A stretch of DNA of 64,000 nucleotides from Methanofastidiosum sp. (GTDB lineage: Archaea > Methanobacteriota_B > Thermococci > Methanofastidiosales > Methanofastidiosaceae), in contig DAOSDU010000009.1 of NCBI GenBank assembly GCA_035362715.1, positions 1-64,000 on the forward strand. The letters run 5' to 3'. Every line of letters begins with the position of its first letter. Within the stretch, counting starts at the first letter, position 1. Shown in pieces: positions 51,039 to 61,313 of this stretch. The translations under genes and the position numbers were made by a program. The notes beneath the pieces are model-generated. The model had not been told where the DNA came from, made no database searches, and saw only the letters and a list, made by a program, of their open reading frames with translations.

Positions 51039-52718
51039 ATGCAATATACAATGTATCAGATACCGTTATTGTTAAGTTCAATAATATCAGCATTATTAAT
51101 TGTCTTAATCTTGAAAAGAGAAAGAACCATTGGGAGTAAATATTTAGTTTTATTTCTTAGTTCAGTTTTCATTTGGTCATTTGCAGATTTTTTTAATCTA
51201 TTGAGCACTAATTTAGCTGATAAACTTTTTTGGGGGAACATATCCTATTTTGGAGTTGTAACTTCTGGTGTTTTCATACTACTATTTGTATTAGAATATA
51301 TTGGTAGAGGAGAATACATTAATCGCTTTACTTATTTATTATTTCTTATTCCTATTATTACAATAGCATTAATCTGGACTAATGATTATCATCACCTCAT
51401 AAGACAATCAATTTATCTTGAAACTATCTCTGGAGTATTGGCATTTGGAAAAAAATATGGGATATGGTTTTGGGTACAATTTCTTTATAATCATTGTTTG
51501 GTATTAGTGAGCACTATACTAATTTTTTATGCTCTTGACATCACCCATAATATTTACAGAAAACAGGGATTAATATTTTTTATGGGCATTTTCTTACCAT
51601 GGGTTTCTAACTTTGTGTATGTTTTTCGAATAATAACATTTCCTATTGATATGACTTCTGTTTCATTCCTCTTTACCGGATTAGTCTTATTCTGGGGGAT
51701 TATAAGAGAACAACTCTTAGACATAGTTCCTACCGCATATATGGCAGTTTTTAATGAAATTCCTGATAGTGTTATAGTTCTTGGAGGGATTAATCAAATT
51801 GTCGATCTTAATACTTCTGCTGAATCTATTTTCAATGTAAAAATATCAAATGTCAGAGGTAAGAACTTTTCAGAACTAGTTATTAAATGGAAAGAAATGA
51901 ATGATGTTTTCAAAAATCATATTTCTGATGATTACTACCATGCCATCATACCCTATAACGATAAGTATTATGGCGTTGTCTTTAAGAAAATATATGACAA
52001 AAAAGGGCTTTTTGTGGGCCAGCTAGTAGTTCTCCATGACATAACAAAACGTAAAAAAATGGAAATAAAACTTAAGGAGTCAAATAAGCAAATTGAAGAT
52101 CTAAACGAAACTTTACAAGTAATAAACAAAATCCTCAGACACGATCTTCTAAATAAATTGGCTGTGATGAAAACTTCTCTTTGGCTTTATGAAGAAAAAA
52201 AAGATAAATCGTTACTTGATAAATTAAGCCGTTCAGTTGATAGTGGTATAGATTTAATAAATAGGATAAGAGAACTCGAGTCTTTTGTAATAGATCAAGG
52301 AGAATTATCTCCAGTAAATATTAGAAAAATAGTTAATGAAGTGTCAAAGAATATTCAAGTTCCAATAAAAATTAATGGGAATGGAAATGCATTAGCAGAC
52401 CAAGCACTATTTTCTGTGTTTGAAAATATTATGAGAAATGCTGTAATTCACGGGAGAACAGATAGAATAGATATAGATATTTCTTCGAATAATAATGAAT
52501 GTGAAATAAGAATCGCTGATTATGGAAAAGGGGTACCTGATGACATAAAAGGTAATATTTTTGAAGAAGGTTTAAGTTTTGGGGATAGCAGAGGCACTGG
52601 ACTTGGGCTCTATATAGTGAAAAAAACAGTTGAACGTTATGGCGGTTCAATTACAGTTGAAGATAATAAACCAAAAGGAACTATTTTCATCATAAAATTA
52701 AATTGTGTAGAAAATTAA
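51039..52718 (+). CDS. Membrane sensor histidine kinase with 7TM region, PAS and kinase domains
   Basis: The protein has about 559 aa. Residues 1-225 carry seven membrane helices of the histidine-kinase 7TM type. A PAS-like domain spans about 235-335. The H box is KILRHDLLNKLAVMK with the phospho-acceptor histidine near 369. The ATPase shows FENIMRNAVIHG (N), ADYGKGVP (G1) and GTGLGLYIVKK (G2). ATG 51036 also occurs, but GAGGT is better spaced for 51039. No response regulator lies beside it. Confidence 0.92.
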   Translation: MQYTMYQIPLLLSSIISALLIVLILKRERTIGSKYLVLFLSSVFIWSFADFFNLLSTNLADKLFWGNISYFGVVTSGVFILLFVLEYIGRGEYINRFTYLLFLIPIITIALIWTNDYHHLIRQSIYLETISGVLAFGKKYGIWFWVQFLYNHCLVLVSTILIFYALDITHNIYRKQGLIFFMGIFLPWVSNFVYVFRIITFPIDMTSVSFLFTGLVLFWGIIREQLLDIVPTAYMAVFNEIPDSVIVLGGINQIVDLNTSAESIFNVKISNVRGKNFSELVIKWKEMNDVFKNHISDDYYHAIIPYNDKYYGVVFKKIYDKKGLFVGQLVVLHDITKRKKMEIKLKESNKQIEDLNETLQVINKILRHDLLNKLAVMKTSLWLYEEKKDKSLLDKLSRSVDSGIDLINRIRELESFVIDQGELSPVNIRKIVNEVSKNIQVPIKINGNGNALADQALFSVFENIMRNAVIHGRTDRIDIDISSNNNECEIRIADYGKGVPDDIKGNIFEEGLSFGDSRGTGLGLYIVKKTVERYGGSITVEDNKPKGTIFIIKLNCVEN

Positions 52719-52766
52719 TTTTTCAAAACCTATAACATTTATAAAGTTGTAGACAGAGTATATATT

Positions 52767-53006
52767 ATGGATAATTTCGATCAGATTCCTAAAAGGCGTC
52801 CAAAAAGTACTGGATTGGGCAGATTTCTCCCGTTTCTAGTAATTGGATACATTCTTTTTACTTCATTTGTTGGTTCAATCAGGTTGCCTTCAACAACTTC
52901 TTCAGATCCTATCTACTCACTTTTTTTAAATTCAAGTATTTTTATCGGCGGAATTATAGTTGCTATTATTTTAGTATTTTCATACATGATGTATTCTAAA
53001 AACTAA
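52767..53006 (+). CDS. Small two-helix membrane protein
   Basis: The protein has 79 aa. A polar, basic N-terminus (DNFDQIPKRRPKS) is followed by two membrane helices, about residues 20-38 and 54-74. I do not recognise a family. A TTTATAAAG tract lies about 25 bases before the ATG, suggesting its own short-leader transcript. Confidence 0.55.
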   Translation: MDNFDQIPKRRPKSTGLGRFLPFLVIGYILFTSFVGSIRLPSTTSSDPIYSLFLNSSIFIGGIIVAIILVFSYMMYSKN

Positions 53007-53043
53007 GAAATATATTTAAAGTTACTTTTCCTAATAAGTATTA

Positions 53044-53850
53044 ATGTTTAAACGCATCTTTTTAATTGTCGATGCGGGCCTAGAAGTAAGAATAGTTTCA
53101 ATGTATGCAGCTTTAATTTCTAAATCTTCCAAAGCATCTTTCTTCTTAGTTCCTTATACAAATAATAAAGAAGTTTTAGAAAATATCGACTTTATTAAAA
53201 AAATAGTAAAGGAAGAAGGGATAGAAACGGAAATATTAGAGATTAAGGACGACATACTATACGGTTTAAACAAAATTATTAGAGACAAAGATCTCGATTT
53301 AATCATTATTCCATTAAAAAGGCAGGAAAACGGTTTATTCTTTATCGGTAGCTTCGCCCAGAGATTAATGAAATATGCTTTATCTTCAGTCATGGGAATT
53401 AAGATAGTAAAGGTCAGGCCCTTAAAACAACATAAAAAATTATTAGTTCCGCTTTCTGATAAAGATTATAATGTCAAAGAAAGATTATTTTTAATTGAAA
53501 CATTTTCAAAATCGTTAAATCTAAGTGTATCCGTATTACGTTGTATTAAAAACCCTAAAGGAAGATTTGGAAAAGAAGAAATGCAAAAAGCTTTCGTAGA
53601 AACAAGAAATTATTATTCCTCATTTATTACTCAACTTAAAGAAAAGGGGATTGATACAGATCTTAGGATTAGAGAATGTGAGCATGCGACAGATGGCATT
53701 CTGGAAGAAATAATGGCTTCAAACTACGATCTCCTTTTTGTAAAAGCAAAAACTCAGAATACTCTCAAAGAGTTTCTTATGGGAAATGAAGTTGAAGATA
53801 TACTCAGAAGGACTCCATCTAACTTATTATTTTGGAGGTCAAGGGAGTAG
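53044..53850 (+). CDS. Tandem universal stress protein (UspA-like)
   Basis: The protein has 268 aa and looks like two USP folds. The first covers about 1-125, beginning FKRIFLIVDAGLEVRI and containing DLDLIIIPLKRQ; the second covers 130-268 with KKLLVPLSDKDYN and NYDLLFVKAK. The ATP-binding GxGxxG(S/T) motif is not clear in either half, so nucleotide binding may be lost. It lies eight bases before the P-type ATPase and could regulate it. Confidence 0.7.
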   Translation: MFKRIFLIVDAGLEVRIVSMYAALISKSSKASFFLVPYTNNKEVLENIDFIKKIVKEEGIETEILEIKDDILYGLNKIIRDKDLDLIIIPLKRQENGLFFIGSFAQRLMKYALSSVMGIKIVKVRPLKQHKKLLVPLSDKDYNVKERLFLIETFSKSLNLSVSVLRCIKNPKGRFGKEEMQKAFVETRNYYSSFITQLKEKGIDTDLRIRECEHATDGILEEIMASNYDLLFVKAKTQNTLKEFLMGNEVEDILRRTPSNLLFWRSRE

Positions 53851-53857
53851 AGCATTG

Positions 53858-56602
53858 ATGAACTCAATTAAAGATATACATGAGCTTTCAGTAGAAGAAG
53901 CAATCCATAATCTCCAATCCTCTAAAGAAGGTCTTTCAAAGGAAGAAATTGAAAGAAGATTTTCATCATTTGGCCCAAATGAAATTCAGGAAAAAAGAAT
54001 CACCCCTCTGTACGTTAAACTTCTAAAACAATTTTTTAATTTCTTTGCTATTTTGCTATGGATTGCAAGTGGCCTTTCGTTTTTAGGAGAGTATTTGGCC
54101 CCTGGAGAAGGCAATATTAATCTTGGAATTGCATTAGTTGCCGTAATTTTTATCAACGCCTTTTTTACTTTTTACCAGGAGTACAAGGCAGAAAGAGCTG
54201 CCGAAGCACTAAAAATGCTATTGGCACCTTTAGCAGTGGTATTAAGGGAAGATAAAGAACAGGAAATCCCTTCAAATCAAGTTGTAGTTGGAGACATAAT
54301 TATCTTGTCGGAGGGGGATAAAGTACCGGCAGATGCAAGATTAATTGAGCAGTATGAATTGAAGGTCAATAATTCACCTTTAACTGGCGAATCTATACCT
54401 CTAAAAAGGGATACTGATCCATTTAAAGGGAATATTCTTGAATCACACAATATTGTTTTTTCTGGAACTGCTATTGTTTCTGGATCTGGAAAAGCCATAG
54501 TTTTTGCTGTAGGAATGGGAACAGAATTTGGAAAGATAGCTGGGCTTACCCAGGAAATAAAAGAGGATCCAACTCCTCTACAAAAAGAAATATCCTATTT
54601 TATAAAGTATATATCAATTATTGCAATTTTCCTTGGAATAACATTCTTTTTAATAGGGTGGTCTTTAGGGAATACATTCACTGCAAATTTTATTTTTGGG
54701 ATAGGAATCATTGTTGCTAACGTTCCAGAAGGTCTACTCCCTGCAGTTACCTTGACTCTATCGATAGCCGCTCAGAAAATGGCAAAGAAAAATGCTTTGA
54801 TAAAGAATCTAAATTCTGTTGAAACTCTGGGGTCTACTACGGTGATTTGTACTGATAAAACTGGAACCCTTACACAAAATGAAATGACTGTTAAAAAAAT
54901 ATTTGTTAACGATAAAGAGCTTGAGGTTTCTGGCGTTGGATACGCACCTGAAGGAAAATTTCAGATCGATGGGAATGATATAGGAGAAAAAGATATTGAG
55001 CCAATAATTCCATTTCTAAGAACTTCATTCTTCTGCAATGATTCAAAATTAACTTTGGAAGATGGCAAGTACTCAATAATTGGGGATCCGACAGAAGGAG
55101 CACTTTTAGTTTTAGCTAAAAAAATCATAGATACTGATAAAACATGTAACTTAGAAGAAAGAATTTTTGAGATTCCATTTTCGTCAGACAGAAAAATGAT
55201 GAGTACGATATACAAAGGAGATGTAGTTACTGCTTATGTTAAAGGTTCTCCCGAGTCTATCATTCCATTATCTAATAAGATATTATTAAATGGGAAAGAA
55301 ATCGAATTATCTTCTAAAGATAAAGAGATCCTTCATGAAAAAGCTGAAAGTTTTGAGAAGAGAGCTTTGAGAACTTTAGCCCTTGCATATAGACCTATAA
55401 CTAAAAAAGAAAAATATGTGGCCGAAGAAGTAGAGAAAGATTTAGTATTTTTAGGATTGGTTGGGATGATAGATCCTCCAAGGCTTGGTGTTAAGGACGC
55501 AGTTAAAAAATGTAAGGATGCAGGAATTAAAATAATAATGATTACAGGGGACAACAAACTTACAGCTGAAGCTATCGGGCGAGAGGTAGGTATAATTGAA
55601 AGTGACACCCCTTCTGTAATAGAAGGGAGTGATGTCACAAAAATGAAAATAGAAGAATTGAAAAATTTATTGAGTAATCCAGAAATTATTTTTGCAAGAG
55701 CTTCCCCAAAGAATAAACTTGAGATAGTCATGGCGCTAAAACAGATGGGGGAAGTTGTGGCAGTCACAGGCGATGGAGTAAACGACGCACCTGCCTTAAA
55801 AGAGGCAGATATAGGTATATCAATGGGGAGTGGCACTGATGTGGCAAAAGAAGCTGCAGACGTAATACTAATAGATGATAATTTTAAGAGCATAGTGGAA
55901 GCAGTTCTTGAAGGAAGGGCCGTCTATGATAACATCCGAAAGTTTATTTCTTACATCTTAGTTAGTAATGTGCCTGAGATAGTCCCATTCATAGTATATG
56001 TACTGTTTAGAGTGCCCCTTCCATTGACTGTTGTTCAAATATTGGCTATAGATTTAGGCACTGATATGCTTCCAGCAATTGCTCTTGGAACAGAGCCTGC
56101 TGAAATAGATGTAATGGAAAGGCCGCCACGTTCTAGAAAAGACCGACTTCTAACTGTGCCCCTAATACTAAAATCATATGGGCTTATAGGGCCAATCGAA
56201 GCTGCTGCAGGATTGTATGGATTTTGGTGGGTGTTAAAACAAGGGGGTTGGATATGGGGAACACAGTTAGCATTCACAGACCCACTTTATCTTAAAGCCA
56301 CAACAATGTGCCTCATTGCCATAATCGTCTGTCAAATAGTAAATGTTATGGGTTGCAGAAGCCTAAGAAATTCTGTATTTAAGATAGGCTTATTCAAAAA
56401 CAAATACGTATTTTTGGGCATAATGAGTGAGATAATTTTAATTCTTGCTTTTACAAATCTCCCTATCTTAAAGACTTTTCTTGGAACTGCATCGATAGAA
56501 CCAGAATTAATTCTCTTGATTATACCGTTTGCATTATTGATATTCGTCGTAGACGAATTAAGAAAATACTTGATGCCGAAATTAAATATTAATGATCTAT
56601 AG
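53858..56602 (+). CDS. P-type cation ATPase, Na+/K+-ATPase (IIC)-like
   Basis: The protein has about 914 aa with ten membrane helices. TGES, ICTDKTGTLTQ (phosphorylated Asp about 333) and TGDGVNDAPALKEADIGISMG are the P-type motifs. IVANVPEGLLPAVTLTLSIAAQKMAKKNALIKNLNSVETLGS and MIDPPR resemble animal Na/K- and H/K-ATPases more than SERCA or Mg pumps. The frame opens at 53786 inside the Usp gene; ATG 53858 with GGGAG upstream is the start. It likely pumps Na+ or K+ across the cytoplasmic membrane. Confidence 0.92.
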   Translation: MNSIKDIHELSVEEAIHNLQSSKEGLSKEEIERRFSSFGPNEIQEKRITPLYVKLLKQFFNFFAILLWIASGLSFLGEYLAPGEGNINLGIALVAVIFINAFFTFYQEYKAERAAEALKMLLAPLAVVLREDKEQEIPSNQVVVGDIIILSEGDKVPADARLIEQYELKVNNSPLTGESIPLKRDTDPFKGNILESHNIVFSGTAIVSGSGKAIVFAVGMGTEFGKIAGLTQEIKEDPTPLQKEISYFIKYISIIAIFLGITFFLIGWSLGNTFTANFIFGIGIIVANVPEGLLPAVTLTLSIAAQKMAKKNALIKNLNSVETLGSTTVICTDKTGTLTQNEMTVKKIFVNDKELEVSGVGYAPEGKFQIDGNDIGEKDIEPIIPFLRTSFFCNDSKLTLEDGKYSIIGDPTEGALLVLAKKIIDTDKTCNLEERIFEIPFSSDRKMMSTIYKGDVVTAYVKGSPESIIPLSNKILLNGKEIELSSKDKEILHEKAESFEKRALRTLALAYRPITKKEKYVAEEVEKDLVFLGLVGMIDPPRLGVKDAVKKCKDAGIKIIMITGDNKLTAEAIGREVGIIESDTPSVIEGSDVTKMKIEELKNLLSNPEIIFARASPKNKLEIVMALKQMGEVVAVTGDGVNDAPALKEADIGISMGSGTDVAKEAADVILIDDNFKSIVEAVLEGRAVYDNIRKFISYILVSNVPEIVPFIVYVLFRVPLPLTVVQILAIDLGTDMLPAIALGTEPAEIDVMERPPRSRKDRLLTVPLILKSYGLIGPIEAAAGLYGFWWVLKQGGWIWGTQLAFTDPLYLKATTMCLIAIIVCQIVNVMGCRSLRNSVFKIGLFKNKYVFLGIMSEIILILAFTNLPILKTFLGTASIEPELILLIIPFALLIFVVDELRKYLMPKLNINDL

Positions 56603-56678
56603 GTATTTTGTAAAACTTGCCAATATTTTTCAATTAATAATTTAAACTGTTTCAGCCTAGACTTTCAAAAGGGACTAT

Positions 56679-57575
56679 ATGAATCAAACTTTGAAATCAT
56701 ACATTGATCTTACAAGGGCCCATTTCATGTTTGCTTGGCCTTTGATATTCTGCTCTGGCTTATTTTTGGGATTCCAAAACTACGGCGGATTTTCTTGGAT
56801 GCTAGTCATTAAAGCTATTTTGATAGGGCTTTTTGGATTTGAAGGTGGAATGATATTAAATGATTATGTTGATAGAGATATTGACAAAAACGATGTGGAA
56901 TATGACAAGTTAACTTACTATTGGCGACCCTATAAATCTCGGCCTCTCCCTTTTGGAGATATAACATCAAAGAACGCATTTAGATTGTTTCTCTTATTTT
57001 TCATTATAACTGTCTCTTTGATTCTGACACTTCCTTATCCAAATTCCCTTTATGTCTTGTTAATTTACCTCTACTGTTACTTTATGGAGTATTTTTATCA
57101 GGTAAAAAAAAGAAATCAAAAATTCCCTTTTGCGCAAGTTCTAGGAAGAACTGACTTCGCAATATTTCCTATTGCCGGTTATCTTTGTGTCGGCACTCCT
57201 GACAAAACTGCATTATTGTTTTTCCTTTTCTTTTACCCACTTGCCCTATCTCATCTTGGATTAAATGATTTGATTGATGTAAAAAACGACATAGTCAGAA
57301 AAATGAATACCATAACAGTTCTTTATGGCATTAAAGGAACTGTGAAGTGGATCATAGCATTTAACTTGATTCATTTTATTACGGCTGTTTTGTTTCTTTC
57401 AACTCTTTCTAAGGCCACTTTTTATGGATTCTTAATTCCTTTTATTTTGTTGTTCATTGCAACTTATCTTTTAATAAAAGATCAGAGCCAAAAGACTGGA
57501 CTTAAAGTACTTCCATTCTATCACCTTTCTATGGCTTTATATTCAATCTCTATGATAATTGGAAGTATACTATAA
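56679..57575 (+). CDS. UbiA-family prenyltransferase, first copy
   Basis: The protein has 298 aa with eight or nine membrane helices. NDYVDRDIDKND near residue 62 and NDLIDVKND near 196 are the two aspartate motifs. Members attach prenyl chains to aromatic or glycerol acceptors. It is followed 22 bases on by a second UbiA-like gene, so the pair may act in one lipid or quinone-like pathway. The specific acceptor is unknown. Confidence 0.9.
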   Translation: MNQTLKSYIDLTRAHFMFAWPLIFCSGLFLGFQNYGGFSWMLVIKAILIGLFGFEGGMILNDYVDRDIDKNDVEYDKLTYYWRPYKSRPLPFGDITSKNAFRLFLLFFIITVSLILTLPYPNSLYVLLIYLYCYFMEYFYQVKKRNQKFPFAQVLGRTDFAIFPIAGYLCVGTPDKTALLFFLFFYPLALSHLGLNDLIDVKNDIVRKMNTITVLYGIKGTVKWIIAFNLIHFITAVLFLSTLSKATFYGFLIPFILLFIATYLLIKDQSQKTGLKVLPFYHLSMALYSISMIIGSIL

Positions 57576-57597
57576 TAAATGATAAAGATGAATTAAC

Positions 57598-58536
57598 TTG
57601 GTCTTAACAGATTGGATGATAAATAAGGACAAAATAACTTCTTGGATTAAAGTAATGAGATTAGAATTCTATTCTATGCCTTTTGTGGTCTATTCTTTAG
57701 GAGCTTTAATCTCCTATAAATTCAATGATTTCTTTTACCTGAAGAATTATCTTGTGGGCTACTTTATTATATTCTTAATTGAACTAGCTACAGTTCTAAC
57801 AAACGAATACTATGATTTTGAAGCCGATAAATTGAATAAAAATGTGGGAAGATTCACCGGTGGCTCGAGGATGCTAGTTGAGAATAAAATTTCTGTCAGA
57901 GAGATAAAGATATTTTTCATATTTGTTGTTATGTTATTTTTAGTTTTTTCCTTGTATTTATCTAAAATTACCTTTTTTTCAAATCAAGTAATATTAATAT
58001 TGCTCGTAGGTTTGATATTTGGAATCTCTTATACTGCCCCGCCCTTAAAATTCTCTTATAGGGGGCTAGGTGAAATTGACGTTGCGTTAATTCATGGTTT
58101 TTATGTTATTATTTGTGGATATGTTTTTCAGAAAGGCTTACTAGATATGCCAATTATTTGGATCATATCAATTCCACTCTTCTTTTCTTCTTTGGCAGGG
58201 GTATCTCTTGGAGGAATACCCGATTTAGAATCTGATAGATCAGTTTCTAAGAAAAGCATCGCAGTTAAAATTGGCACTGATAATACTATGCTTTTATCTC
58301 TGGTCTGTTCTTTGATTGTAGGAATATTCGGAATTTATTTGTATTATTTTTTCATCTTATTGAAATTTAATTATCTATATTTGTTGCTTCCAATCTATTC
58401 CTTATTTTTGTCTTGGATTTTATTATCTAAAATAAAATCTGAAAAACAAGATACTGAGATTAGTAAGCTAATTCTTGGTACAATGATTTTAATCGCACTA
58501 TCCAGTTTTATTCCTGTCATTATTTTTGCTAGATAG
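57598..58536 (+). CDS. UbiA-family prenyltransferase, second copy
   Basis: The protein has 312 aa. NEYYDFEADKLNKN near residue 68 and the second aspartate motif GIPDLESDRS near 204 are intact. SYTAPPLKFSYRGLGEIDVAL between them is reminiscent of MenA-like enzymes. It starts at TTG 57598; ATG 57616 is an alternative, and neither has a strong ribosome site. Sequence differs clearly from the first copy, so they are not a recent duplication. Confidence 0.9.
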   Translation: MVLTDWMINKDKITSWIKVMRLEFYSMPFVVYSLGALISYKFNDFFYLKNYLVGYFIIFLIELATVLTNEYYDFEADKLNKNVGRFTGGSRMLVENKISVREIKIFFIFVVMLFLVFSLYLSKITFFSNQVILILLVGLIFGISYTAPPLKFSYRGLGEIDVALIHGFYVIICGYVFQKGLLDMPIIWIISIPLFFSSLAGVSLGGIPDLESDRSVSKKSIAVKIGTDNTMLLSLVCSLIVGIFGIYLYYFFILLKFNYLYLLLPIYSLFLSWILLSKIKSEKQDTEISKLILGTMILIALSSFIPVIIFAR

Positions 58537-58645
58537 ACTGATATTTTTTTGCGATAATCGTAATCTATATCAATATATTTATATCTAGTCTATTCTGGTT
58601 TTTTTAGTAGTCTTTAACCACATTAAAAAAATAGTTGGTGACTAA

Positions 58646-58735
58646 ATGAATCAGAATAATTTAAGATTCACAGCCATTTTGTCATTATCTGATGATTACA
58701 TGATAATTTTAGATAGCTATTTAAAGAAAAAATAG
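58646..58735 (+). CDS. Short ORF (29 aa) in the gap before the sensor kinase
   Basis: ATG 58646 has GGTGA upstream, and TATA-like DNA lies near 58573-58588. The product begins MNQNNLRFTAILSL and ends SYLKKK. Its stop is 57 bases before the next gene. The rest of the 255-base gap 58537-58791 shows only AT-rich sequence. It may be a small protein or chance. Confidence 0.25.
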   Translation: MNQNNLRFTAILSLSDDYMIILDSYLKKK

Positions 58736-58791
58736 ACATAGTATATGGATAATTAAAGTAAATTCAATTTTTATAAAAAAAGGGAAGATAA

Positions 58792-61311
58792 ATGAAGAAT
58801 AGATATCATCGTATAACTGTTTCAATTATTGTTTGTCTATTCTTATTTTTATTTATATCTCCTCTCTTTTACGCAGAAAATTCAAAATTAGTTGTTAAAG
58901 TTGGGCTGTATGAAGACGAACCTTTGATATTCCAGGATAATAATGGAAATGTTAAGGGACTATACGCAGATGTTTTAGAGTACATAGCTGTTCAAGAGGA
59001 TTGGGAGATTCAATACGTTTACGGAACTCTGAATGAGGGACTAACCCGAATCAAAAATAATGAAATAGACGTTCTAACCGCTGTTGCATACTCTCCAGAA
59101 CGGGCGGTATATACAGAATTTTCTAACGAAACTATATTCCCTAACTGGGCTCAAGTGTATTCTGTACCTAGCTTAGAAATAGAATCTTTCCTTGATTTGG
59201 AATATAAAAGGATCGCAGTCGTAAAGGATGATATATACTATGTCGGGCCAAATGGGATAAAAAATCTGAAGGATAATTTTGATTTAAACTGTACTTTTGT
59301 AGAGGTAAATGATTACAACGAGGTCATTAAGTTAATTGAAGAAGAGAGCGTTGATGCAGGTATTTTAACAAGACTTTATGAATCTGAATTACAGAATAAC
59401 GTAAAAATTGCCAAATCACCCTTAATATATTCTCCAATTAAACTACTTTTTGGTTTTCCTAAAGGAAGCCCCCAAAACCAATATTTGATTGAAAAAATAG
59501 ATTATCATTTAAAGATAATAAAAGATGATCACGATTCTGTGTACTATTCAAGTATAAATGAGCACATGCCAATCTATTCTGCAAAAGAAGTACAGATATT
59601 CCCAAAATGGGCAAAGACTGTTGTGGGGGCTATACTTTTGGCACTATTATTATTTGTTAGTGTGAGTATGTTACTAACTAGAGAGGTGAAGAAACGAACA
59701 AATCACCTAAACGAAGCAATAGGTGATCTTCAAAATGAAATTGCCCATAGAATTGATGCGGAAGAATCTCTTAAAAAAAGTCAAGATAAATATCGAGAAC
59801 TCACTGAAAAGTTATTGATTGAAAGTAAATCAAAATTTGAATCGATATACAATAATGCTGCAACAGGAATTGATTTACTGGATAAAGATCTCAAAATAGT
59901 GGACTTAAATGATAGATCAGCGGAAATGTTTGGTTATGATAAAAATGAATTAATAGGTAAAAGTATCTTAGATGTAACATTCCCTGGAGATATTGAATTA
60001 ACTCTGAAGAATCTAAAGAGGGTGATTAATGAAGACATAGATATATATTCTTTAGAGAAAAGATACAAGAAAAAAGATGGAACTATCTTTTGGGGGGAAG
60101 TATCTGTATCCGCCATAAAAGATGAAAATAAGAAAGTCCAAGCAATTGTCGGAGTGATTGTTGACATTACTTCTCGTAAAATGGCAGAAGAACAATTAGA
60201 AGAAAGCGAAGAAAAATACAGAGAACTCGTTGAGAATGCAAATAGTATAATCGCAAAATTTGGCAAGGACGGAAGAATTATTTCAATGAATGATTTTGGA
60301 CTGAAATTCTTTGGTTACAAAGAACAGGAATTAAAAGGGAAAAATTGGATTGATACAATATTGCCCAAAATAGAATCGAATGGCAAGAGTCTTGAAAATT
60401 TAGCCGCCGAAATAATAAATGATCCGGATAAATATTCTATTAGTATAAATGAAAACATAAAGAAAAATGGAGAACGGGTCTGGATATACTGGAATAACAA
60501 ACCAATATATGATAAAGGAATTCTAGTTGGCATTCTTTCTGTGGGAACAGATATAACCGAAAGAAAGAAAGCTGAAGAAAATCTATATGAGGCAAACAAA
60601 CAACTTGAAGAAGCCGATAGGCTGAAATCAATTTTTCTTTCGAGTATGAGCCATGAACTAAGAACCCCCTTAAACTCTATAATAGGTTTTACAGGTATCT
60701 TACTACAAGGTCTCGCTGGAGATCTAAATGATGAACAAAAGAAACAATTAGGAATCATTAAAAATAGTTCACAACATCTTTTAAGTTTAATAAACGATAT
60801 ATTGGACATTTCAAAAATTGAAGCTGGAAAAATTGAACTTGACTGTGAATACTTTGACTTGAATGAAGTGATGGATGAATTACTTCTAACATTTGACACA
60901 ATGGCAAAGGATAAAAACCTAAAAATTGAAAAAACTATGCCGGAAAAAATTACTCTTTATAACGATAAGCGAAGATTTAAACAAATAATTATCAATCTTG
61001 TAAGCAATGCAATAAAATACACAAATGAGGGTAGTGTAAATATTACGATTAAAATCTTGGATATAAAAGAGCTTGAAATTAAAATTATTGATACAGGAGT
61101 TGGAATTAAAAAAGCGGACCTTAATAGAATATTTGAACCATTTCAGCAATTAGATGAAAAACTGACTAAAAAAGTCGAAGGCACAGGATTGGGATTGCAT
61201 CTTGTAAAAAAATTGTTAACACTTATGAAAGGCACTATATCTTTAGAAAGTGAATATGGAAAAGGTAGCGTATTCACAATTAATCTGCCATTAAAAGTTA
61301 GAGAGGAATAA
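58792..61311 (+). CDS. Sensor histidine kinase with extracellular SBP3-like domain and two PAS domains
   Basis: The protein has 839 aa. A signal helix (residues 8-28) precedes a bacterial-type family 3 solute-binding domain (about 33-260: VGLYEDEPLIFQDNNGNVKGLYADVLEYIA, IDVLTAVAYSPER). A membrane helix lies at about 282-302, then two PAS domains (about 345-460 and 475-600). The H box is SHELRTPLN (His about 620), with ATPase motifs NLVSNAIKYT, DTGVGI and GTGLGLHLVKK. It senses a small solute outside. Two response regulators follow immediately. Confidence 0.94.
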   Translation: MKNRYHRITVSIIVCLFLFLFISPLFYAENSKLVVKVGLYEDEPLIFQDNNGNVKGLYADVLEYIAVQEDWEIQYVYGTLNEGLTRIKNNEIDVLTAVAYSPERAVYTEFSNETIFPNWAQVYSVPSLEIESFLDLEYKRIAVVKDDIYYVGPNGIKNLKDNFDLNCTFVEVNDYNEVIKLIEEESVDAGILTRLYESELQNNVKIAKSPLIYSPIKLLFGFPKGSPQNQYLIEKIDYHLKIIKDDHDSVYYSSINEHMPIYSAKEVQIFPKWAKTVVGAILLALLLFVSVSMLLTREVKKRTNHLNEAIGDLQNEIAHRIDAEESLKKSQDKYRELTEKLLIESKSKFESIYNNAATGIDLLDKDLKIVDLNDRSAEMFGYDKNELIGKSILDVTFPGDIELTLKNLKRVINEDIDIYSLEKRYKKKDGTIFWGEVSVSAIKDENKKVQAIVGVIVDITSRKMAEEQLEESEEKYRELVENANSIIAKFGKDGRIISMNDFGLKFFGYKEQELKGKNWIDTILPKIESNGKSLENLAAEIINDPDKYSISINENIKKNGERVWIYWNNKPIYDKGILVGILSVGTDITERKKAEENLYEANKQLEEADRLKSIFLSSMSHELRTPLNSIIGFTGILLQGLAGDLNDEQKKQLGIIKNSSQHLLSLINDILDISKIEAGKIELDCEYFDLNEVMDELLLTFDTMAKDKNLKIEKTMPEKITLYNDKRRFKQIIINLVSNAIKYTNEGSVNITIKILDIKELEIKIIDTGVGIKKADLNRIFEPFQQLDEKLTKKVEGTGLGLHLVKKLLTLMKGTISLESEYGKGSVFTINLPLKVREE

Positions 61312-61313
61312 TC

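Noticed and set aside
55333..55893. Long minus-strand ORF (186 codons) opposite the P-type ATPase
   Set aside because: It lies entirely antisense to the well-conserved ATPase, is Ser/Ile-rich low-complexity, and shows no ribosome site or family motif.
60315..60899. Minus-strand ORF of 194 codons opposite the SBP-PAS kinase
   Set aside because: It mirrors the PAS and DHp coding region and has shadow-like Ser/Phe-rich composition.
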